64,000 bases of DNA from Alphaproteobacteria bacterium (GCA_017308235.1 JAFKFL010000010.1:186001-250000); one strand, 5' to 3'. Shown: positions 15,802 to 23,727, counted from the stretch's first letter. Notes: a model not told the origin generated them from the sequence alone. Numbers and translations: made by a program.

Positions 15802-17406
15802 TTAGCCCGTCCGTTCGAAGCGCATATTCTTGATCCGGCCGGTAGACACGATCAGGGCCCCGACCTTGCCGGCGCGGTCGCGCTCGAGACGCGCCAGCTG
15901 CGTGACGTTCAGCCAGTTGCCAGGCGTCGCGACATCGACGGTGTCGGCATCGATGCCGGTGATCGGCCAGAGTGCCCCACCGGCGATCAAGGGGCCGCCG
16001 ACATGGGCCGCAAAACCGTCGCCCTGACGCTCGATCCGCCATGTCGCCCCCGTGTCGGCGGAGAGATAAGTCCCGGCGATCGCTGCCGGCACGGCCTTGC
16101 GCTTGCCGAGCTTGTGGAAAGTAAGCACGCGGCCTGCACCGAGATCGACCCTGAGCGTGTCATTTCGGCCGGGCTTCAGCTTGAATTCGAACGAGCCCCG
16201 CTCGGCGGCGAACCATCCGTCGGCATGGCGCGCCAGCACAAAGGGCATGCCGTTCTGCGTCACCGTCGCCTCGCCGTTGCGCCACGCCAGTTCAAACAGC
16301 GACGGCTCCTCGGCGTTGAACCAGGTGCCAGCGATCGGCTTGATCTCCTTCTGCTCGAGCGGCACCGAGGCCGGCTTAAGGCGCTTGTCGCCGACAAGCA
16401 CTTCTGCGGCGATCGTGTGGGCGAGACGCCAGGGATCGACGCTGCCGAGATTGGCGATCACCACCACCACGAGCCCCGCCGATGGCACGCGCAGGAACTC
16501 GGTGCGAAAACCCGGCCACAGCCCGCCATGGCCGACCGTCTCCATCCCGCGCACGTCGCCGACTGCGACGCCGCGACGATAGGCATTGGCGTGACCACCG
16601 GTAAGCGGCTGGGCGGCGGCGAGCTGGGTCGGCAGCGTCTTGCCCAGCACCGGCGCATCGAAGTGCCGCGACCAGATCAGGAGATCCTCGACCGTCGAAG
16701 TGAGGCCACCTTCGCCGCCCTGCGGATAGGCATGGCCGGCGCGGCGAAAGCCGGTGGTCGCGTCCCCGAGATAAGCCGTTGCAAGGCCGGGAATCACGGT
16801 ATCGATCTCGGCCGCGAGCATGGTGTTGTTCATGCCGAGCGGCTTGAAGATGCGTTCGGCCAGAACCTCGCCCAGCTTCTGCTTGGTGAGCTTCTCGATG
16901 ATGCGGCCGAGCAGCAGGAAGTTGCTGTTGCTGTACAGGAAGCGGCTGCCGGGAGCGAAGTTGAGATGGCGGTTGCGCACACAGGCGGCGAACAGATCTT
17001 CAGGCCGGGCCGGCTTGTCGAGCCCATGGCCACCCAGCCGCAGCAGCTCGAGAAAATCGGGCAGGCCGCTCGAGTTGCGCATCATCTGGTCGATCGTGAC
17101 CGGCAGCGACGGAAGCTCCGAGAGATACTTGTGCGGCGGATCGGAAAGCTTGAGCTTGCCTTCCTCCGCCAACAGCAGCGCCGCGGTGACGGTGAACTGC
17201 TTGCTGACCGAGGCGATGCGAAAGCGCGTTTGCGGCGTGATCGGCACGCCGAGCTCGATGCTGGCGAGGCCATAGCCTTTGCTGATCTCGACCGCGCCGT
17301 TGCGCATGACGGCGACGACGGCGCCCGGCGAGCCAGGCAGAGTGTAGCGGGCGAACAGCGCATCGATGCGGCGTTCGAGGGCGATGGTCTCGATCGATTT
17401 CGGCAT
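15802..17406 (-). CDS. Serine hydrolase (beta-lactamase-like) with C-terminal extension
   Basis: A 534-residue protein. Residues ~1-350 form a class C beta-lactamase/D-aminopeptidase-like domain: FRIASVSKQFTVTAALLLAE has the SVSK nucleophile motif, FLYSNSNFLLLGRIIE the tyrosine motif YSN, and GHGGLWPGFRTEF the third box. The C-terminal ~180 residues form a b-rich domain (IAGTWFNAEEPSLFELAW; IAGTYLSADTGATWRIE) like the extra domain of D-aminopeptidase DmpB/DUF3471 types. The true start is 17406, since the larger open frame to 18189 is antisense to the crotonase gene. No clear signal peptide is seen. It is divergent from the crotonase gene. Likely a peptidase or esterase, with unknown substrate. 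Confidence 0.87.
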   Translation of the reverse strand: MPKSIETIALERRIDALFARYTLPGSPGAVVAVMRNGAVEISKGYGLASIELGVPITPQTRFRIASVSKQFTVTAALLLAEEGKLKLSDPPHKYLSELPSLPVTIDQMMRNSSGLPDFLELLRLGGHGLDKPARPEDLFAACVRNRHLNFAPGSRFLYSNSNFLLLGRIIEKLTKQKLGEVLAERIFKPLGMNNTMLAAEIDTVIPGLATAYLGDATTGFRRAGHAYPQGGEGGLTSTVEDLLIWSRHFDAPVLGKTLPTQLAAAQPLTGGHANAYRRGVAVGDVRGMETVGHGGLWPGFRTEFLRVPSAGLVVVVIANLGSVDPWRLAHTIAAEVLVGDKRLKPASVPLEQKEIKPIAGTWFNAEEPSLFELAWRNGEATVTQNGMPFVLARHADGWFAAERGSFEFKLKPGRNDTLRVDLGAGRVLTFHKLGKRKAVPAAIAGTYLSADTGATWRIERQGDGFAAHVGGPLIAGGALWPITGIDADTVDVATPGNWLNVTQLARLERDRAGKVGALIVSTGRIKNMRFERTG

Positions 17407-17427
17407 GAGATGCAGTGAAGCCCGAGC

Positions 17428-17450
17428 CCCTCGCTCTTGTAAAGCGAGGG
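17428..17450. promoter_or_regulatory. Small inverted repeat in divergent promoter region
   Basis: ccctcgct (17428-17435) and agcgaggg (17443-17450) form an 8-base stem with a 7-base spacer, midway between the divergent starts at 17406 and 17482. It could be an operator shared by the serine hydrolase and crotonase genes. No regulator can be named. Confidence 0.3.
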
Positions 17451-17481
17451 CGCTACTTTCGCGCGAACACAGGAGGAACGC

Positions 17482-18291
17482 ATGGAGCGGGGCTTCGTCA
17501 AGGTCGAGAAAGGGCTGGGACCGCAGGGTCGCGTCGCCGTCGTGCGTTTTGATCGCGGCGACAACATCAATGCCTTGAGCCAGCAGGCGATGCGCGAGCT
17601 CAAGGACGTGCCACGCGATTTCGAGGATGATCTCGAGACCTCGGTGGTGATCCTCACTGGAACGGCCAAGGCCTTTTCGGCCGGCTTCGATCTTAAGGAT
17701 CCCGAGGCGTGGCAGGGTAAGCCGTTGCCGATCGGCGAGCGCCGCCATCGTCAACGCTTGGGCCCCAAGCTGTGCAAGGCCTGGCAGGACATGGACCAGG
17801 TGACGATCGCCGCCGTCGAAGGCCACTGCATCGGCGGCGGTGCGGCGCTGGCCGTCGCGCTCGACTTCCGCTTTTGCGGCAAGGGTGCGCATTTCCGCAT
17901 TCCCGAGATCGAGCTCGGCATGAACATGAGCTGGGGCTCGATCCCGCGCATGCTGGCCTTGATGGGACCGGCGCGGACCAAGCAGGCGGTGATCCTGGCC
18001 TCCGATCGCATCAGCGCAGCCGAAGCGTTGGAATGGCGACTGGTCGAGAAAGTGGTCGACGACGGCCAGGCCTTCTCCGCCGCCATGGCGTTCGCCGAAC
18101 GCATCGCCCGTCAGCCGCCGATCCCGGTGCGCATGACCAAGCTCTCGGTCAATCGACTTACCCACGCACTCGACGATCTTGCCGCGCACATGGATGCCGA
18201 CCAGAACGTGCTGACCGGACTCACCGAGGACTACAAGGAAGGAACGTCCGCCTTCCGCGAGAAGCGCAAGCCAAGCTTCAAGGGGCGCTAG
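17482..18291 (+). CDS. Enoyl-CoA hydratase/isomerase family protein (crotonase)
   Basis: A 269-residue crotonase. The oxyanion-hole motifs are visible: AFSAGFDLKDPEAW (first backbone NH donor) and VEGHCIGGGAALAVALDFRF (second), then FRIPEIELGMNMSWGSIPRM. Position ~140 carries the IPEIELG pattern where a catalytic glutamate is expected in hydratases. The start follows an AGGAGG site at 17471. Members hydrate enoyl-CoAs or isomerise or hydrolyse acyl-CoAs; the exact reaction cannot be assigned. The 3' end overlaps the convergent DUF1289 gene by 14 bases. Confidence 0.9.
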   Translation: MERGFVKVEKGLGPQGRVAVVRFDRGDNINALSQQAMRELKDVPRDFEDDLETSVVILTGTAKAFSAGFDLKDPEAWQGKPLPIGERRHRQRLGPKLCKAWQDMDQVTIAAVEGHCIGGGAALAVALDFRFCGKGAHFRIPEIELGMNMSWGSIPRMLALMGPARTKQAVILASDRISAAEALEWRLVEKVVDDGQAFSAAMAFAERIARQPPIPVRMTKLSVNRLTHALDDLAAHMDADQNVLTGLTEDYKEGTSAFREKRKPSFKGR

Positions 18292-18478
18292 GCACGCGCG
18301 TCGGCAGTTCGTCGAGGATCCGTCGGCGTTCGGCGTCGTCCATGATCACCCAACGGCCTATCTCGTCGATGGTGCGCTTGCAGCCGATGCAATAGGGACT
18401 GCGCGGCTCGATCGTGCATATGCCGATGCAAGGCGAGATCACCCGCGGCGGCCGGGGCGGCGGCGCGATCTTGCGCAT
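18278..18478 (-). CDS. DUF1289 domain small cysteine-rich protein
   Basis: A 66-residue protein with the DUF1289 pattern: SPCIGICTIEPRSPYCIGCK gives four cysteines (C-x3-C-x8-C-x2-C), followed by TIDEIGRW. The cysteines suggest a metal or Fe-S site, but no function is established. It starts 6 bases downstream of phaR on the same strand and may be co-transcribed with it, while its end overlaps the convergent crotonase gene by 14 bases. Length is normal for the family. Confidence 0.85.
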   Translation of the reverse strand: MRKIAPPPRPPRVISPCIGICTIEPRSPYCIGCKRTIDEIGRWVIMDDAERRRILDELPTRVPSAP

Positions 18479-18484
18479 GCCGCG

Positions 18485-19135
18485 TCAGGACTTCTTGCCG
18501 AGTTCCGCGAGCTGGTTCTGCAGCTCATCGAGCTTGCGCTTCAAATCGTCGATGGCCTCGGCATTGTCGGCAGGCGTCACCGAGGAGGCCGGCTTGGCCT
18601 CGGCGCCATTGGCCTGTGTTGGCGTACCCGCCGCCGGACCCGGACCCTGGCCCTGGCCGGCGCCGAATGGATTGAACATGCGCATCGCCTGCTCGAACAT
18701 CGCCATGTTCTGCTTGCCCATCGATTCGAACTGCTGGAACGGGTTGAAGCCGAAGGCATTCTGCATATAGCGCCGCATCTGCTCCTGGTTGCGGGCGAAC
18801 TGGGTCATCGACATTTCGAGATATTGCGGCACCACGCCTTGCAGGCTGTCGCCATAGAAGGAGATCAGCTGGCGCAGGAAGGGAATGGGCAACAGCGTCT
18901 GGCCGCCCTTGCTCTCCTCCTCGAAGATGATCTGGGTCAGGACCGATCGCGTGATGTCGTCGCCGGTCTTGGCGTCGTAGACCACGAAATCGGTCTTGTC
19001 CTTCACCATTTGTGACAAATGGTCGAGCGTGACATAGGCCGAGGTGGCGGTGTTGTAGAGCCGCCGGTTGGCGTACTTCTTGATGACGACGGGGGCCGGC
19101 TTGGGACCGCTCTCCGGTGCTGCCTGATCGGCCAT
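18485..19135 (-). CDS. phaR: Polyhydroxyalkanoate synthesis repressor PhaR
   Basis: The predicted 216-residue regulator has the N-terminal PHB/PHA accumulation DNA-binding domain (VIKKYANRRLYNTATSAYVT, LDHLSQMVKD, FVVYDAKTGDDITRSVLTQI). Next come two PHB-binding segments with QTLLPIPFLRQLISFYGDSL and FARNQEQMRRYMQNAFGFNP, a Pro/Gly/Ala linker, and a C-terminal coiled coil (IDDLKRKLDELQNQLAELGK). PhaR represses phasin and PHA genes until it binds nascent polymer. The start at 19135 is preferred because GAGGAG lies eight bases upstream; 19174 is a possible longer start. It is divergent from the PHA synthase genes, consistent with direct control of them. Confidence 0.93.
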   Translation of the reverse strand: MADQAAPESGPKPAPVVIKKYANRRLYNTATSAYVTLDHLSQMVKDKTDFVVYDAKTGDDITRSVLTQIIFEEESKGGQTLLPIPFLRQLISFYGDSLQGVVPQYLEMSMTQFARNQEQMRRYMQNAFGFNPFQQFESMGKQNMAMFEQAMRMFNPFGAGQGQGPGPAAGTPTQANGAEAKPASSVTPADNAEAIDDLKRKLDELQNQLAELGKKS

Positions 19136-19207
19136 ACGCTGCGCTCCTCTGCGGTACGCTGAACGCTCGTTCATTCCCAGTCAGGCGACCTTAGCGCCGA
19201 TACCGCA

Positions 19208-19657
19208 GTGCGACAAGTAACCTGGGCAACTGCGAAGAAGCCGGGCGGGACAATGCGCTATAATGGCGGCATGGGCTCCGATGACATGGGTTCGGACAAG
19301 GATGCGCTGTCGGGCGAATTCGACCGCTTGGCCCGGCGTTACCTCGATTTGTGGCAAAGCCAGCTTTCCGGGTTGTCGGCCGATCCGGCGCTGACCGAGC
19401 AGATCGCCCGCCTGTTCGCGGCCGCGAACGCACAGGTTGCGTCCGCCATACAGGCCGCCCAAGCTGGCACCCATGCCACTTCCGCCGCCGCCAGCAGCGC
19501 CAACCCAAGCTCGGCTCCTGGGGGCTCCGCGCCTGGGGCCGCGTCCTCTGCCGCTGCATCTCAGCACGGCGCTGATGACCTGGGCGAGCTGCGAAAGCGC
19601 TTGGCAGCTCTGGAAGCGCGGATCGCCGAACTCGAGGCCAAGCTCCCCCCCGCCTGA
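19208..19657 (+). CDS. Coiled-coil protein preceding PHA synthase (possible PhaE-like or phasin-like)
   Basis: A 149-residue open frame; the real start may be the ATG at 19253 or 19271 (MRYNGG or MGSDDMGSD) rather than 19208. Content: an N-terminal helical part (LSGEFDRLARRYLDLWQSQL; LTEQIARLFAAANAQVASAI), an Ala/Ser/Gly/Pro linker, and a C-terminal leucine coiled coil (LGELRKRLAALEARIAELEA). This layout recalls phasins and the PhaE subunit of class III PHA synthases, though it is much shorter than PhaE. It lies directly before the PhaC-like frame, and the two frames are joined at a run of seven C residues. Function is inferred from context only. Confidence 0.6.
   Translation: MRQVTWATAKKPGGTMRYNGGMGSDDMGSDKDALSGEFDRLARRYLDLWQSQLSGLSADPALTEQIARLFAAANAQVASAIQAAQAGTHATSAAASSANPSSAPGGSAPGAASSAAASQHGADDLGELRKRLAALEARIAELEAKLPPA
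19645..19651 (+). other. Seven-C homopolymer at the junction of two frames
   Basis: The upstream coiled-coil frame ends in CTC CCC CCC GCC TGA. A +1 shift here (or loss of one C) would continue as P-P-E-S-I-A-A-L-I-A-E-A and then straight into the PHA synthase frame, giving a single protein of roughly 520 residues. It may be a sequencing error, a slippery site or a real gene boundary. Confidence 0.5.
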
Positions 19658-19754
19658 GTCGATCGCGGCCCTGATCGCCGAGGCCGAGGCACTGGAGCAG
19701 CGGGCGGGCAACGGCCAATTCGAGAGGTCACTTCATCGTGAGATCGGGCGCCGG

Positions 19755-20765
19755 ATGGAGCGGCTGGCCGACGGCGTGCTGGCCTATCGCCGGCATCCCT
19801 TCCGGCGTCCCCTCGAGGATCCGCCGGTGGCCTGGCAGGAAGGCAATACGCGCCTGCTCGATTTCGGTGCGACGCCGGGCGCCGTTCGCGAAAAAGGCGC
19901 GCGCGCTGTCTTGGTCGTGCCCTCGCTGATCAACCGCTGGGAAGTCCTCGATCTCACTGCGGAGAAGAGCCTGCTGCGCGCCATGGCGGCAGAGGGATTG
20001 CGGCCGTACCTGGTCGACTGGGGCACGCCGGACGCCGACGAACGCCGCTTCGATCTGACCGCCTACGTCGCGCGTCTCCACCGCGCGCTCTCTTTTGTCG
20101 CCAAGCGCGCGCGCCGGAAGCCCGCGGTGATGGGCTACTGCATGGGCGGCACACTCGCCGTGGCACTGGCGGCGGCACGCCCGCGCGGTATCGCGGGTCT
20201 CGCACTGTTGGCAACGCCGTGGGACTTCCATGCCGACAAGACCGGCCACGCCTTCCTGCTGTCGATGGGCCCCATGCTGGCCGAGCTCGCGGACAAGGCC
20301 GGCGAGCTGCCGGTCGATATCCTGCAGACGCTCTTCTGGTCGCTCGATCCCTGGCTCGCGGTGAAAAAGTTCGGCCGCTTCCTGGGCCTCGACCAGGAAA
20401 GCGAGCAGGCGCGCGAATTCGTGCTGCTCGAGGATTGGCTGAACGAGGGCGCACCGCTCGCGGGACCTGTGGCGCGCGAATGCCTGGTCGGCTGGTATGG
20501 CGACAACCTCCCCGGCACCGACAAGTGGATCGTGGGCGGGCGCCGCATCGTGCCGAGCAAGATAAAGACTCCGTCGTTGGTGATGATCCCCTCGGGCGAT
20601 CGCATCGTGCCGCCGCTCTCCGCTGCCGCGCTCGCCGATCCGGAACGCGGGTTCCGGAATGTGATTCGTCGCGATTTGCCGCTCGGCCATATCGGCATGG
20701 TTGTGAGCGGACGAGCAAAAGAGCTTTGCTGGATGCCACTGATCGAGTGGTTGAAATCAATATGA
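19755..20765 (+). CDS. phaC: Class III-like PHA synthase (PhaC-type alpha/beta hydrolase)
   Basis: From the ATG at 19755 the protein has 336 residues. The lipase-like box GYCMGG places the nucleophile Cys near residue 129; Asp lies in MIPSGDRIVPPLSA and His in LPLGHIGMVVSGRA, completing the C-D-H triad of PHA synthases. PYLVDWGTPDADERRFDLTAY is the class III-type N-terminal landmark (seen as LVDWGTPDADERRF). It polymerises 3-hydroxyacyl-CoA on granules. The start is uncertain: coding-like sequence (IAALIAEAEALEQ) extends upstream in frame to about 19655, and an ATG at 19575 would overlap the previous gene. The stop overlaps the LytTR start (ATGA). Confidence 0.85.
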   Translation: MERLADGVLAYRRHPFRRPLEDPPVAWQEGNTRLLDFGATPGAVREKGARAVLVVPSLINRWEVLDLTAEKSLLRAMAAEGLRPYLVDWGTPDADERRFDLTAYVARLHRALSFVAKRARRKPAVMGYCMGGTLAVALAAARPRGIAGLALLATPWDFHADKTGHAFLLSMGPMLAELADKAGELPVDILQTLFWSLDPWLAVKKFGRFLGLDQESEQAREFVLLEDWLNEGAPLAGPVARECLVGWYGDNLPGTDKWIVGGRRIVPSKIKTPSLVMIPSGDRIVPPLSAAALADPERGFRNVIRRDLPLGHIGMVVSGRAKELCWMPLIEWLKSI

Positions 20766-21613
20766 CATTGCAACCGAAGGCCTCGTTCGATTGGCGAGTC
20801 CCGCTCATCTGGGCGGTGATGCTCGCGATCTCGGTCTTCGCCCATGCCTATGTCGAGATGGCCGACAACCAGGTCACCCTGGCGAAGGCTGTCGCGCTGG
20901 AAACGACGAGCCACATCATGGTCGCGGCGATGTTGCCCGCCATCTATTGGCTTCATCGCCACCGGCCGATTTCGGGCAGTCCCGTCAATCTCGCGATCCA
21001 TGTCGCGGCGCTGGTGCCCTTCAGCTTCATCCGCACCACCGGGATGGCAGGCCTCAGGCTTTTGTGGTTCGTGGGGATCCTGGGGGAGTCCTATTCCTTT
21101 CCCCTCACCCTCGACCGGTTGCTCTATGAGCTCAGCAAGGACATCGTGAACTACGCCTTGCTAAGCGGAGCCGTGCTGGGGATTCGCTACCTGCTCGATC
21201 GTGCCGACGCGGCGAAGCAACCGGTCCCTACTGCCGTCGAGCCGCCTTCCCCGCCGGCGGCAGGCGAGCCGGCGCGGCCCGAACGGTTCACGGTGCGGCG
21301 GCGCGGCGGCAACGAGGTCGTGGTGGAGGTGGCCGACATCGACTGGATCGAGGCGGCGGGCAACTACGCCATCCTCCATGTCGGCGGCGAGACCTACGAA
21401 ATCCGTTCCTCGCTCACCAAGCTTGAAGGCGAGCTCGACCCGAAACGGTTCGTGCGCGTGCACAAATCCCATCTCGTGAATATCGGTCGGGTCGCTGAGG
21501 TGACGCCCTGGGTCAGCGGAGACTGGCGCATCCGTCTCCAGGATGGCGCCGAGGTGAACCTCAGCCGCCGCTATCGCCAGCGGTTCGAGGCCTTGGCGCC
21601 TGTCCGAAGTTGA
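20762..21613 (+). CDS. Membrane-bound LytTR-type transcriptional regulator
   Basis: A 283-residue protein with four predicted transmembrane helices (about residues 13-30, 45-63, 76-95 and 132-150), a Pro-rich linker, and a C-terminal LytTR DNA-binding domain. The latter is seen as FTVRRRGGNEVVVEVADIDW, IEAAGNYAILHVGGETYEIR, FVRVHKSHLVNIGRVAEV and LSRRYRQRF. There is no receiver domain, so it is not a classical two-component regulator; the membrane part probably senses a signal or holds the DNA-binding domain at the membrane. It overlaps the PHA synthase by four bases. Three 21-base-period repeats directly downstream (21634-21690) are its likely operator, implying control of the following oxidase gene and perhaps itself. 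Confidence 0.88.
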   Translation: MTLQPKASFDWRVPLIWAVMLAISVFAHAYVEMADNQVTLAKAVALETTSHIMVAAMLPAIYWLHRHRPISGSPVNLAIHVAALVPFSFIRTTGMAGLRLLWFVGILGESYSFPLTLDRLLYELSKDIVNYALLSGAVLGIRYLLDRADAAKQPVPTAVEPPSPPAAGEPARPERFTVRRRGGNEVVVEVADIDWIEAAGNYAILHVGGETYEIRSSLTKLEGELDPKRFVRVHKSHLVNIGRVAEVTPWVSGDWRIRLQDGAEVNLSRRYRQRFEALAPVRS

Positions 21614-21633
21614 TCGCGGAGCCGAGGCCGCCC

Positions 21634-21690
21634 GCCGGTCGTCCTGAGGGGCGCGCCGGTCGTCCCAAGGCGGCTGCCGGTCGTCACAAT
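21634..21690 (+). promoter_or_regulatory. Three direct repeats with 21-base period, candidate LytTR operator
   Basis: GCCGGTCGTC occurs at 21634, 21655 and 21676, exactly 21 bases apart (two helical turns), with diverged sequence between copies. LytTR domains are known to bind direct repeats of about 9 bases separated by about 12. The repeats start 20 bases after the LytTR gene and end 64 bases before the first flavin oxidase start. Confidence 0.6.
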
Positions 21691-21754
21691 TCGACGCCGC
21701 ATCAAGGGTTTGAGGGCTACGAAAGAGACCATCGACCTGGTGGTGGAGAACCCG

Positions 21755-23545
21755 ATGATGCGACGCGATCTCTTCAAAATGGCTGGCGCTTTCTCCGTAA
21801 TGGCGGCGGATGCCGGCGCCCAGGGGAGCGGCGGCGCGTTCCGGCGGGTAAGGCCCGGTGACGCCGGCTGGCCCTCGCAGGCACAGTGGCAGGCGCTCAA
21901 CGACCGCGTCGGCGGCCAGCTTACGGTCGTCCGGTCGCCGCTCGACGCCTGCCGTAACGGCGCCGATCCCGCCGCCTGCGACGCCGTCTTCAAGGGCTTC
22001 AAGAACCCCTACTACATCCGGGACAATGTCGCGCTGACGCAAACCACCGGCTGGGCCGACGCCTGGGCCTCGCAGCCCAGTGCCTATGCCGTGGCTGCCC
22101 GCAACGCCGCCGACGTCGCCGCGGCCGTCAACTTCGCGCGCGAGCACAAGCTGCGCCTGGTCGTGCGCGGCGGCGGCCACAGCTACCTCGGCGCCTCGAA
22201 TGCCCCCGATTCGCTGCTGGTCTGGACGCGGGCCATGGACTCGATCGTGACGCACGATGCGTTCGTGCCCCAAGGCTGCAGCACAGCGCCGCAAGCTGCC
22301 GTTTCCGTGGGCGCGGGCAATGTCTGGTTGAAAGCCTATGCCGCCGTGACCAAGGCCGGGCGCTATGTGCAGGGCGGCGGATGTTGCACGGTCGGCGTCG
22401 CGGGCCTGATCCAAGGTGGTGGCTTCGGCAGCTTCTCCAAGCAATTCGGCCTGGCCGGCGCCAGCCTTCTCGAAGCGGAGGTCGTCACCGCCGATGGCCA
22501 GGTCCGGATCGCCAATGCCTGCACGCATCCTGATCTTTTCTGGGCATTGAAAGGCGGTGGTGGTGGCAACTTCGGCGTTGTCACCCGGGTCACCCTCAAG
22601 ACGCATGAGCTGCCGAATTTCCTGGGCGGCGCTTTCGGCGCGATCCGGGCTCACTCCGACGATGCTTATCGGCGCCTGATCGCCCGGTTCGTCGCCTTCT
22701 ATCGCGAGCGGCTCTTCAATCCGCACTGGGGCGAGACCGTACGCTTCAGCCGTAACAACGTGCTGGAGATCAGCATGGTGTTCCAAGGCCTCGACCAGGC
22801 AACAGCCGCCGCGACCTGGAAGCCGTTCCTCGACTGGGTCGCCGCATCGCCGTCCGATTACACCATCGTGGCGCCCGTCATGGCGCTTGCCGCGCCTGCG
22901 CATTTCTTCTGGGATGCGGCCTTCCTCAAGCAGAGCCTGCCGCAGGTCATCCGCTCCGACGATCGCTCCGGCGCGCCGGAGGACGCCGTCTACTGGGCCG
23001 CCAACGTCGGCGAAGCGGGCTGGTATGTGCACGACTACGAATCGGTCTGGCTGCCGCAGTCGCTGCTGGCGGACGACGCACAGGCGCGCCTGGTCGATGC
23101 GCTGTTCAAGGCTTCGCGTACCTGGTCGCTGACGTTGCATTTCAACAAGGGCCTGGCCGGCGCGCCCAGGGAGGCTCTCGATGCGGCGCGCGACACGCCG
23201 ATGAATCCCGACGTGGTTGATGCCTTCGCACTGGTCATCACTGCGGCTGGTGGACCGCCGGCCGTTGCCGGCATCCCGGGCCACGAACCCGATCTCGATC
23301 GGGCGCGCAAGGAAGCGGCCAACGTCGCGGCGACGCTGGCCGAGATACGCAAGGTGGCGCCTGAGGCCGGCACCTATGTCGCCGAATCGAGCTACCACCA
23401 GAAGGACTGGCAGCGCGCCTACTGGGGCGGCAACTACGCCCGTCTGCAGGGCGTGAAGAAGACGTATGACCCGGACGGATTGTTCTTCGCCCATCATTGC
23501 GCGGGCAGCGAAGAATGGAGCGCCGACGGCTTCACTCGTCTCTAG
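21755..23545 (+). CDS. Tat-exported BBE-type FAD-linked oxidase (copy 1)
   Basis: About 596 residues. The N-terminus MMRRDLFKMAGAFSVMAADA has the twin-arginine motif RRDLFK, so it is likely Tat-exported. Next comes a PCMH-type FAD domain: RLVVRGGGHSYLGASNAPDS carries the histidine for 8a-histidyl-FAD, and GGGCCTVGVAGLIQGGGFG has a cysteine where berberine-bridge enzymes form a second, 6-S-cysteinyl bond. The BBE C-terminal domain ends YWGGNYARLQGVKKTYDPDG. It probably oxidises an alcohol, sugar or amine with O2. The start at 21755 (GGTGGTGGAG upstream) is preferred over the open-frame start at 21710. It has a paralogue immediately downstream. Confidence 0.9.
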   Translation: MMRRDLFKMAGAFSVMAADAGAQGSGGAFRRVRPGDAGWPSQAQWQALNDRVGGQLTVVRSPLDACRNGADPAACDAVFKGFKNPYYIRDNVALTQTTGWADAWASQPSAYAVAARNAADVAAAVNFAREHKLRLVVRGGGHSYLGASNAPDSLLVWTRAMDSIVTHDAFVPQGCSTAPQAAVSVGAGNVWLKAYAAVTKAGRYVQGGGCCTVGVAGLIQGGGFGSFSKQFGLAGASLLEAEVVTADGQVRIANACTHPDLFWALKGGGGGNFGVVTRVTLKTHELPNFLGGAFGAIRAHSDDAYRRLIARFVAFYRERLFNPHWGETVRFSRNNVLEISMVFQGLDQATAAATWKPFLDWVAASPSDYTIVAPVMALAAPAHFFWDAAFLKQSLPQVIRSDDRSGAPEDAVYWAANVGEAGWYVHDYESVWLPQSLLADDAQARLVDALFKASRTWSLTLHFNKGLAGAPREALDAARDTPMNPDVVDAFALVITAAGGPPAVAGIPGHEPDLDRARKEAANVAATLAEIRKVAPEAGTYVAESSYHQKDWQRAYWGGNYARLQGVKKTYDPDGLFFAHHCAGSEEWSADGFTRL

Positions 23546-23575
23546 TGCAGATTCCAAAATGTTGAAACCATCCCA

Positions 23576-23686
23576 GCCTCACCCTGAGGGCCGTGCGGAA
23601 CACGGCGTCTCGAAGGGTGGGCAACAAGCACGGTGCTCGTTTCCGCCCTTCGAGACGCGGCCCGTGGCCGCTCCTCAGGGTGAAGT
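23576..23686. repeat. Long palindromic repeat (REP-like), copy between the oxidase genes
   Basis: About 110 bases with nested inverted repeats: outer arms cctcaccctgag and cctcagggtga, inner arms cgtctcgaagggtgg and cccttcgagacg. The same structure occurs in inverted orientation at 41434-41541, and the outer arms alone at 3486-3521. The repeat is non-coding; spurious frames across it encode HPEGRAEHGVSKGG-like strings often mis-annotated as small proteins. Confidence 0.85.
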
Positions 23687-23727
23687 GATTCTGTGTCCGC
23701 CTTGAGTGGACGTCCGATGGTGACCAC

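Noticed and set aside
21161-23557. 798-residue minus-strand open frame
   Set aside because: It lies fully opposite the LytTR and flavin-oxidase genes and is low-complexity Arg/Gly/Ala-rich. High GC content gives long antisense frames without stops.
23466-23705. Small frames across the palindromic repeat (HPEGRAEHGVSKGG-like)
   Set aside because: They are translations of the dispersed repeat, a common source of false small proteins.
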